Source of the DNA: an uncultured Alphaproteobacteria bacterium
Lineage (GTDB): Bacteria > Pseudomonadota > Alphaproteobacteria > Rs-D84
DNA length: 5,155 bases
Assembly: GCA_904502245.1 (NCBI GenBank)
Contig: CAJGDN010000051.1
Location: 1-5,155, forward strand
Direction of reading: 5' to 3'
Part shown: positions 1 to 5,155 of the stretch, piece by piece
Numbering within the stretch: position 1 is the first letter of the stretch
Layout of the letters: each line of letters opens with the position of its first letter
The notes under the pieces: generated by a model
Databases searched by the model: none
Seen by the model: only the letters and a program-made list of their open reading frames with translations
Told to the model about the DNA's origin: nothing
Position numbers and translations under genes: made by a program

Positions 1-1592
1 ACAGAATAACTAATCGAACCATTGGTATTATATTCACGTTTTAATGCCTTATCCGTGGTACAGATTGTCTTTGGCAATTTCTTGGTCTTGACCGCATTCA
101 TCAAACGCTGATAGCCCGGACCCGTCACCGCACAATACTTAAACCGTTCAACACCTGTATTATCCTGTTGCATATACTTATTATTAATCGCAAAATCTGG
201 TGCATCCTGGGAAATAATACGTTCCAGCGTATCTAAATCCAGCGTTGTATCACGACGGCTGCTGCGACGACCAAATATCGCAACCGATTCCAATGCCGAT
301 GTCGCACAACCAACGCGAATTAACTTGTCGCCTTCTTCGGCTTCATCAATCCATGCACGCAAGACCGGCTCGTTATCGCCACTGCCACCAATTAATTCTG
401 TTAGTGTACATCTGGCATCATCCTGGGGCGGAACAATCATACCAACAGTACATTCCATACCACCCTTGACCGCACCAATTGCTATGTCTTTTTTGCTGTT
501 ATCTTTATAAATCGTCCCCTTGACCGAACGCCCATTTGGACACGTTTCTGTTGAATATACACCTTGTTGATGCTCCTGACCATTTGATGCCGTACACAGG
601 AACTTTCCCCACTGATTACACGCACCACTTAACATCATAATAACATCCGACACATCAGCACCAACCGCCAATGCCATCTCTAAAGCTTCATAAACTTCAT
701 CAACAATTGTATCATACGGCTCAAAGAAACCCATTGCCTTTTGTTTAAACATCTTGACGCGTTTGGGTCCCGAACAGTTATTTCCGCGCGTATCACACCC
801 GGCATATGTAAATATATTCTGCATTGTTGCATTCAGCTGCTTTAATGCGACATCTGCATTTTCAATTTTTGATAAAATCTGACCTGTAATTTTCTGGCGC
901 GCTAACACATCTGCACCAACCCCCTGCTCGGCCGCCTGAATCTGTGCATTGGTCAAGCCCATATTATCCTGCATCGTGGTTGCATTCACCGCATTTGCCT
1001 GGGCTGCTGCTGCTGCCTGGGCCTGGGCAGTCAAGGCTTTTTGTTCTTCTAATGCATCCTGCAATTGCTGCATCTGCGCAGCGTTTTGTTGTTGCATATC
1101 ATATTGCATCTGTTGCATTTGTTGCTGCATCTGTTGCAGTTGTGCGTTATTCTGAGCTGCAGCTGCCTGGGCGGCCGCATTTTGTGCAACGATTTGTTGT
1201 TGCTGAACCTTGGCGTTTGCATCTGCAACAATTTGCGCAGAAATAAATTCAACCAAATCATTGCCATGCTTTTTACATGTTTCATTACTATTAACACAGC
1301 CCGCCACAATCGTACGCGCAATATCCATTGTCGTACAACCTGCACACTTTGGCTGTGCACAACGCAAAATCAAGGAATTACAATTTCCAAAGTCAGCCTT
1401 TGGCTTTCCCCCAACAGGTCCCGTTGCCTGGGTACGACTGTTCATCATTTGATTCCAATTATTGTTATTTGTGGCACCACTGTCTCCATTCCATGCGGTC
1501 AAATTACTACCCGCGGTTGTTGCAACATTCGCACCCGCGACGCATGGCATCACGAACATAACCATCAATAAAATTTGTTTCAGCAATTTCAT
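1..1592 (-). CDS. Secreted Cys-rich, Gln/Ala/Met-rich protein of unknown function (3' end beyond window)
   Basis: The frame is open from the ATG at 1592 to the left edge, giving 530 residues without a stop; the C-terminus is missing. I do not recognise the family. Residues 1-21 form a Sec signal peptide (MKLLK, a hydrophobic core, then AGA before N22). Residues 30-65 are Asn/Gly-rich. A first cysteine cluster follows (C71, C78, C83, C86, C99, C106). Residues about 118-225 are a low-complexity Gln/Ala/Met stretch with Q-M repeats and no Cys or Pro, probably a long helix or coiled coil. The C-terminal part has ten more cysteines (C266, C273, C325, C333, C351, C381, C395, C429, C487, C511). The mature part seen thus has 16 Cys, consistent with disulfides in the periplasm or outside. 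The Shine-Dalgarno is weak (AAGAGAG, 3 bases before ATG). A terminator upstream and its own likely promoter indicate a transcription unit separate from secDF. An envelope or surface structural role is only a guess. Confidence 0.85.
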   Translation of the reverse strand, partial: MKLLKQILLMVMFVMPCVAGANVATTAGSNLTAWNGDSGATNNNNWNQMMNSRTQATGPVGGKPKADFGNCNSLILRCAQPKCAGCTTMDIARTIVAGCVNSNETCKKHGNDLVEFISAQIVADANAKVQQQQIVAQNAAAQAAAAQNNAQLQQMQQQMQQMQYDMQQQNAAQMQQLQDALEEQKALTAQAQAAAAAQANAVNATTMQDNMGLTNAQIQAAEQGVGADVLARQKITGQILSKIENADVALKQLNATMQNIFTYAGCDTRGNNCSGPKRVKMFKQKAMGFFEPYDTIVDEVYEALEMALAVGADVSDVIMMLSGACNQWGKFLCTASNGQEHQQGVYSTETCPNGRSVKGTIYKDNSKKDIAIGAVKGGMECTVGMIVPPQDDARCTLTELIGGSGDNEPVLRAWIDEAEEGDKLIRVGCATSALESVAIFGRRSSRRDTTLDLDTLERIISQDAPDFAINNKYMQQDNTGVERFKYCAVTGPGYQRLMNAVKTKKLPKTICTTDKALKREYNTNGSISYS

Positions 1593-1614
1593 ATTCTCTC
1601 TTATAGGTGATTTT

Positions 1615-1643
1615 AACATAAAATCAAATCATATAAAAGACAA
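1615..1643 (-). promoter_or_regulatory. Putative sigma70-type promoter for the Cys/Gln-rich secreted protein gene
   Basis: On the minus strand, TTGTCT (1643-1638) and TATGTT (1620-1615) are separated by exactly 17 bases, each matching four of six consensus positions. The -10 box ends 22 bases before the ATG at 1592, leaving a short leader. It lies directly after the terminator of the upstream operon, where a new promoter is expected. The region is very AT-rich, so chance matches are likely, and a second weak pair starting at TTGTGT (1660-1655) also exists. Confidence 0.4.
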
Positions 1644-1662
1644 ATTTTTCACTAACACAAAC

Positions 1663-1692
1663 AAAAAAAACCTACAAATTTAAATCTGCAGG
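1663..1692 (-). terminator. Rho-independent terminator of the secD-secF-S41-PAP2 run
   Basis: Nine bases after the PAP2 stop codon, the minus strand reads CCTGCAGAT, TTAA, ATTTGTAGG. This forms a nine-pair stem (two of the pairs G-U in RNA) with a four-base loop, followed at once by eight Ts (1670-1663). This is the standard layout of an intrinsic terminator in this direction. On the plus strand the hairpin lacks a downstream T run, so it should work for the minus-strand operon only. It separates the operon from the next gene's promoter. Confidence 0.85.
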
Positions 1693-1700
1693 GGTAAAAA

Positions 1701-2387
1701 TTATTTTTTTTCACCTAATAATTTTCCTTTGATAATGTCTGCAAACACCATTCCTATAAATGCACCAAAAATAACATCCGATGGCCAATGCGCACCAATT
1801 GCAACACGGGACGCACCAATAACAATTGCCAGTGTCCATGTCAACGCCTTGAACCGTGGCGCCAACATACCAATCATAACCAGGCCCGCAAAACTAACCG
1901 CGGTATGTCCTGACGGCATTGAATTAAACGCCCAGTCCAATGATGGCGGAAAGAATCCTGTCATATCCAACGCCTCAAAGAAAATTGGTCGTGCACGCCC
2001 AATAAATGTTTTTAAAATTTTTGCAATAATACCTGCGCCCAAAACACTGTAAAAAATCAAGAATGCATTATTTGTCTTGGTCTTTGCAAAAAAGTTTTTC
2101 ACATAAACAACTGGGTTCTTTTTACCAACTGGATTTAAAAAATCACAATCTGTATTAACACACTTTTTTGCACAAAAAACCAATGCAGCAACAAACGATG
2201 CAACAATCCAAACCTTGGCTGCAAAGAAAACATCAAACCACGCCCACAACGAACAGTCCAATTCACGCATCAATACAAACAAAGGTTTATCAAACCAGAA
2301 AATCCCCATAAATACCAACACCCCGGTTATCAATGCTGCCACACCCATTTTATGCCACTTAATCTGATTGTCTTTTGTTAAAAACAT
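1701..2387 (-). CDS. PAP2-family membrane phosphatase (lipid phosphate phosphatase type)
   Basis: This integral membrane enzyme probably removes phosphate from a lipid phosphate or pyrophosphate at the periplasmic face of the inner membrane. All three PAP2 motifs are intact in the 228-residue protein: K126-x6-R133-P134, P158-S-G-H161, and S193-R194-x5-H200-x3-D204. H161 and H200 are the expected catalytic pair. About six membrane segments are visible (near 15-32, 54-73, 107-124, 162-178, 181-194, 204-219). The loop between segments 2 and 3 has three Cys (72, 76, 81) and is Lys-rich. I chose the ATG at 2387, not the GTG two codons upstream (2393). AAGGGG lies seven bases before the ATG but only one base before the GTG. 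It starts 21 bases after the S41-like gene and is the last gene before the terminator. Possible substrates are undecaprenyl pyrophosphate, phosphatidylglycerol phosphate or lipid A phosphate; the sequence does not decide between them. Confidence 0.9.
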   Translation of the reverse strand: MFLTKDNQIKWHKMGVAALITGVLVFMGIFWFDKPLFVLMRELDCSLWAWFDVFFAAKVWIVASFVAALVFCAKKCVNTDCDFLNPVGKKNPVVYVKNFFAKTKTNNAFLIFYSVLGAGIIAKILKTFIGRARPIFFEALDMTGFFPPSLDWAFNSMPSGHTAVSFAGLVMIGMLAPRFKALTWTLAIVIGASRVAIGAHWPSDVIFGAFIGMVFADIIKGKLLGEKK

Positions 2388-2394
2388 ACCCACA

Positions 2395-2400
2395 CCCCTT
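2395..2400 (-). promoter_or_regulatory. Shine-Dalgarno site that sets the PAP2 gene start
   Basis: AAGGGG on the minus strand lies seven bases upstream of the ATG at 2387. It uses the same hexamer and spacing as the site before secF. This supports the ATG over the overlapping upstream GTG at 2393, which would leave only one base of spacing. Confidence 0.7.
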
Positions 2401-2408
2401 GTTATATA

Positions 2409-3914
2409 TTATTCTGCAATCAACCTGTTATAAACCTTGGCATCTGTTAAAATCTTGACCGCAACAGCCATCGCCAATGCATCTTCATCCACACCACTAG
2501 TTATAACCGGACAACCCCGACGAATATCTGCCGGATTAATATCAGTTATCTTATTAAAATCCTGGGCATGAAAATCGTTATTTATAACATTCAAGAAAAA
2601 AGCATCCTGGTGTTGACGACTGCGAATATTTGACAGACACACTATCGGGAACACACCACGACCATCAATCGCACGTCCCTGCCCGGTCTTGATTGATTTG
2701 TTTAATAATTCCAATGCTCCACCATTACTTAAATCAATCGTTGATGCAATTCGCGCCGCCCCAGCGGTTGGTGTTCCAACCAAAACACCACGTTCATTTT
2801 CATAGAACGCAGAAACAATTGCTTCGGCCGTCCCCCGCGTCATATTAGACATTAAAACAACCACTGGCGCATCTGTCACCGCCGCACCACCCGGAACAAC
2901 TTCTACCTCATCTCCGGCTGTTTCAACGATACGCATAACTGGGTTTGCCCCAATAAACAATCCCGCAAATTTTGCGGCCGCACGTTCATCATCACCGGTT
3001 GATGCACGTAAATCCAAAACAATTCCCGACACATCTGAATAACGCGCCAAAGCTTCATTAACGATTTGAACCGCACCATCTGAAACCTTGTGCACAACAA
3101 CTTCTAACAAACCACCTGTTTCCGAATCAGTTCGATGAACAATATCTGCATCTGCCAAGATTATTGTTGCACGGCGCAAAACGACGTCTTTATTTCCAGA
3201 CGGGGTTAATAACTTTATTTTTGATGTGCCTGAATTAAATCCTGTCATAACATCCGCCAATTCAGAATCCGTCATATCACGCACATCACGCCCATTTATC
3301 TGGGCTATTAAATCACCTGCACTGATACCAGCAGTATCCGCAGGCGCACCTTTGTAAATTCCTGTTACACGGAAATTTCCACGATTATCACGTCCACCCT
3401 CAATACCGACACTGGTCAGGATTCTGCCATCTTCAGCAATTTCTGCGGCCTTGGAAAAGATATAACGACCATTTTCATCAACACCACGCATCAGACTGTC
3501 CAGCACAACCTGATACATTTCATTTTCGGTTAAATTCCTCAGATACGCATCATTTTCGCGCATTTTTAAAATCAAAGCAGTCGTAATTTCACCAAAACCA
3601 TTCCAATCCTTTGGTTCAGGGCGCGGGTAATTTGCAACAATAGAATCATTCCAAACCAAAACGACACGCTCGTCAGTTGCTGCAATATGCGCAGATTTAT
3701 TCAGATTTTCCAGACTTTCGATTGCCACATTCAGGCTTTTTCCGCCCCAATTAACCCCATCTAGTTTCTCATAAATTTCTGCAAAATTTTTGGACACCTC
3801 AAAAACATTCAGCCCCCCCTGAACAGGTTCATCCTCAAAGAACAAATCACTGGCACCACATGGCATTACCCCCAGGGCAATCGTTATATAAACCAAGAAC
3901 TTTTTTATTCCCAT
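2409..3914 (-). CDS. Secreted PDZ / S41 (CtpA-like) peptidase homologue, probably catalytically inactive
   Basis: The 501-residue protein begins with a Sec signal peptide (residues 1 to about 21: MGIKK, hydrophobic core, GAS), so it should be periplasmic. Residues about 30-150 are an N-terminal region ending in the helix-turn that normally precedes the PDZ in this family (here GVDENGRYIFS). A PDZ domain spans about 165-250, with APADTAGISAGDLIAQING as its core. The S41 domain spans about 268-426, with GIVLDLR, a VVVLMSN strand, GVLVGTPTAGAA, and GRAIDGRGVFPIV. Aligned by eye to CtpA (N..SASASE and TFGKG), the nucleophile Ser is Thr362 and the general-base Lys is Ala386. The fold is kept but the Ser-Lys dyad is lost. 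I chose the ATG at 3914 because a G-rich Shine-Dalgarno lies just before it and the signal peptide then starts correctly; the in-frame GTG at 3944 would add ten residues with no good site. It lies 39 bases after secF. It may be a scaffold, chaperone or regulatory pseudoprotease. Confidence 0.85.
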   Translation of the reverse strand: MGIKKFLVYITIALGVMPCGASDLFFEDEPVQGGLNVFEVSKNFAEIYEKLDGVNWGGKSLNVAIESLENLNKSAHIAATDERVVLVWNDSIVANYPRPEPKDWNGFGEITTALILKMRENDAYLRNLTENEMYQVVLDSLMRGVDENGRYIFSKAAEIAEDGRILTSVGIEGGRDNRGNFRVTGIYKGAPADTAGISAGDLIAQINGRDVRDMTDSELADVMTGFNSGTSKIKLLTPSGNKDVVLRRATIILADADIVHRTDSETGGLLEVVVHKVSDGAVQIVNEALARYSDVSGIVLDLRASTGDDERAAAKFAGLFIGANPVMRIVETAGDEVEVVPGGAAVTDAPVVVLMSNMTRGTAEAIVSAFYENERGVLVGTPTAGAARIASTIDLSNGGALELLNKSIKTGQGRAIDGRGVFPIVCLSNIRSRQHQDAFFLNVINNDFHAQDFNKITDINPADIRRGCPVITSGVDEDALAMAVAVKILTDAKVYNRLIAE

Positions 3915-3917
3915 TTT

Positions 3918-3930
3918 TCCTTTCCCCCCT
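3918..3930 (-). promoter_or_regulatory. Shine-Dalgarno region that sets the S41-like gene start
   Basis: The minus strand reads AGGGGGGAAAGGA just upstream of the ATG at 3914. It offers a G run nine bases away and AAAGGA three bases away. It would lie inside the coding region if the GTG at 3944 were used, so it favours the ATG. Confidence 0.6.
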
Positions 3931-3953
3931 GTTGATAATGCCACACAGTTTTA

Positions 3954-4817
3954 TTATTTATCAGTATCACGCAAATTAAAGTGATACAGCATAATATTTG
4001 ATACGTACATACTGGTAAATGTACCCATAATTACACTGAATCCCATTGCATATGCAAATTCACGTAATAACTGACCACCAAATATCGCCAAACCAATCAT
4101 CGCCAACAAAGTCGAAACACTGGTCAGCATTGTACGACGCAACATTTCATTTACAGACAAATCAATCAAATCCCCCATTGGCATTTTGTGATATTTTTTC
4201 ACATTTTCATCAATTCGGTCATAGTTAACAATTTTATCATTAATAGAATAACCAATACCTGTCAAAATAACTGCAATTGCTGTCTGATTAAATTCTAATC
4301 CTGTAATTGAAAAGAACCCAAACATCAACATAAAGTCCAAGAATAATGAACAAAATGCACCAACCGCATATCCACCTTTGTATCGAATCCAAACATAAAT
4401 CGCCATCATGATAAACGCGAACAGAATTGCCAAAATACCACCCTGCACCAATTCTGCACCAATTTTTGGACCAACAATTTGAACCTGTTCATACTGAACA
4501 TTATCGCCCAGGATATTTTTAATTTCTGTTACACGTTCATTTTGTTGCGCGTCACTGGACCCCTTTGGCAAACCAACACGAATCAGGATTGCATTTCCAT
4601 CAACCGTTTGCAATTCTGGATTAAATTCATTCAGCGCACTGCGCATCTGTTCAATACCATAATCTTGAACGATTGGCTTAACCTCCATCGCGATACCGCC
4701 CGAAAAGTCGATACCATAATTCAACCCACGCACCAACAATGACAATATCGACATCAGGATTAAAAATCCCGATACGATATACGACACCTTACGATATTTC
4801 ATTATCTGCAATTTCAT
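3954..4817 (-). CDS. secF: Protein translocase subunit SecF
   Basis: SecF pairs with SecD in the inner membrane to complete Sec-dependent export using the proton gradient. The 287-residue protein is near normal length. It shows TM1 (about 12-29), the GIDFSGG motif (35-41), a short periplasmic domain, VGPKIGAEL before TM2 (115-123), and then TM2 to TM6 (about 125-144, 149-170, 177-193, 231-248, 252-277). GYSINDK (189-195) and YDRIDEN (199-205) are typical of SecF. D194 and R228 match by position the Asp and Arg tied to proton transport in Thermus SecDF (Asp637 and Arg671, from memory). I chose the ATG at 4817, not the one at 4835: AAGGGG sits seven bases before it, while the upstream ATG overlaps the secD stop and lacks a ribosome site. 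The gap to secD is 17 bases, so the two are surely co-transcribed. Confidence 0.97.
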   Translation of the reverse strand: MKLQIMKYRKVSYIVSGFLILMSILSLLVRGLNYGIDFSGGIAMEVKPIVQDYGIEQMRSALNEFNPELQTVDGNAILIRVGLPKGSSDAQQNERVTEIKNILGDNVQYEQVQIVGPKIGAELVQGGILAILFAFIMMAIYVWIRYKGGYAVGAFCSLFLDFMLMFGFFSITGLEFNQTAIAVILTGIGYSINDKIVNYDRIDENVKKYHKMPMGDLIDLSVNEMLRRTMLTSVSTLLAMIGLAIFGGQLLREFAYAMGFSVIMGTFTSMYVSNIMLYHFNLRDTDK

Positions 4818-4824
4818 AATACTT

Positions 4825-4830
4825 CCCCTT
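4825..4830 (-). promoter_or_regulatory. Shine-Dalgarno site that sets the secF start
   Basis: AAGGGG lies in the secD-secF gap, seven bases before the ATG at 4817. Starting at the ATG at 4835 would place this site inside the coding sequence and add six residues (MQRGSI) that look unlike a SecF start. Confidence 0.7.
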
Positions 4831-4834
4831 TGCA

Positions 4835-5155
4835 TTATTGATTCTTACCACCGACAAAGCCGATTTTTTTATTCTTGCCATTCATGTACCAATCAACCAA
4901 CACACGTGTCAGCCATACGCACGTAAACAACGTTGTCAAAATACCAATAGACAGCGTTACCGCAAATCCACGAATTGGCCCAGCACCAAATTGGAACAAT
5001 ACCAACCCACAAATCAATGAGGTCAAGTTACCATCTAAAACCGCCTTAATCGCACGTTCAAACCCCAGGTTTGTTGCACGTAATGTTGGCGTTCCAGATT
5101 TTACCTCGTCACGGATACGTTCAAACGGCAACACATTTGCGTCAACCGCCATCCC
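4835..5155 (-). CDS. secD: Protein translocase subunit SecD, C-terminal part (5' end beyond window)
   Basis: Only the last 106 residues are visible; the frame runs open through the right edge, so the N-terminus and the large periplasmic P1 domain lie outside. The fragment opens with GMAVDAN, whose Asp (codon 5141-5143) is the conserved transmembrane Asp linked to proton use. It is followed by ERIRDE and GFERA(I), then LDGNLTSLICGLVLFQFG (a membrane helix). The last helix is GFAVTLSIGILTTLFTCVWLTRVLV. All are hallmarks of the SecD C-terminal membrane region. Small departures are Pro in VLPFERIR, where Ile or another hydrophobic is usual, and Gly in LDGN, where Ala is usual. A short basic tail (KNKKIGFVGGKNQ) ends at the TAA at 4835, just upstream of secF. 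SecD and SecF are separate proteins here, not fused. Confidence 0.96.
   Translation of the reverse strand, partial: GMAVDANVLPFERIRDEVKSGTPTLRATNLGFERAIKAVLDGNLTSLICGLVLFQFGAGPIRGFAVTLSIGILTTLFTCVWLTRVLVDWYMNGKNKKIGFVGGKNQ

Noticed and set aside
1000..1205. CRISPR array or non-coding tandem repeat
   Set aside because: The periodicity is codon-scale and irregular and is explained by Gln/Ala/Met codons. There are no constant repeats separated by unique spacers.
1049..1360. 103-codon minus-strand open frame overlapping the Cys/Gln-rich gene
   Set aside because: It is a different frame of the same Gln-rich repeats, without a ribosome site or recognisable protein features.
1065..1571. 168-codon plus-strand open frame opposite the Cys/Gln-rich gene
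   Set aside because: It is the complement of the low-complexity tract. Its Leu/His/Cys-rich translation has no domain look, and the minus-strand frame has a signal peptide and a coherent architecture.
1536..1592. Lipoprotein signal at C17 of the Cys/Gln-rich protein
   Set aside because: The residues before the Cys are V-M-P, not the small residue at -1 that a lipobox needs. A standard AGA cleavage site follows four residues later.
1729..2052. 107-codon plus-strand open frame inside the PAP2 gene
   Set aside because: It is a shadow of the PAP2 coding frame, which carries all three catalytic motifs.
2409..3914. The S41-like gene as a decayed pseudogene
   Set aside because: The frame is intact over 501 codons with a signal peptide, PDZ and S41 markers and a good ribosome site. 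Only the catalytic residues differ.
4479..4742. Plus-strand open frames opposite secF and secD (also 4046-4228 and 4838-5020)
   Set aside because: They lie fully within convincingly coding minus-strand sequence and have no protein features of their own.

Overview
The window reads as one strand of an AT-leaning bacterial chromosome. Every supportable gene is on the minus strand, so genes run from the right edge to the left edge. The coding strand is visibly richer in G than C. The SecF sequence carries an NDK...YDRIDEN signature and a KMP...DLIDLS-NE segment, which I associate with alphaproteobacterial SecF. With the modest GC content, this suggests a low-GC alphaproteobacterium, possibly host-associated. 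That placement is inference; no rRNA or other marker gene is present.

Right half (about 5155 to 1663): a tightly packed four-gene run. It begins with the C-terminal end of secD, cut by the window edge, then secF, a secreted PDZ/S41-peptidase-like protein, and a PAP2-family membrane phosphatase. Gaps are 17, 39 and 21 bases once start codons are assigned by Shine-Dalgarno position. A hairpin followed by eight Ts closes the run just after the phosphatase gene, so the four genes are probably one transcript.

Left part (about 1643 to 1): a plausible promoter sits just past that terminator and drives a separate gene whose end lies beyond the left edge. It encodes a secreted protein with an N-terminal cysteine cluster, a Gln/Ala/Met-rich probable coiled coil, and a second cysteine-containing region. 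I do not recognise its family.

Functionally the window is an envelope locus. SecDF drives late steps of Sec export, and both the S41-like protein and the left-hand protein carry Sec signal peptides. The PAP2 enzyme should act on a lipid phosphate at the periplasmic face. The most notable point is that the S41-like protein seems to have lost both residues of the Ser-Lys catalytic dyad (Thr and Ala instead). It may therefore be a pseudoprotease kept in the secDF operon. No mobile element, CRISPR array, tRNA or rRNA was seen.
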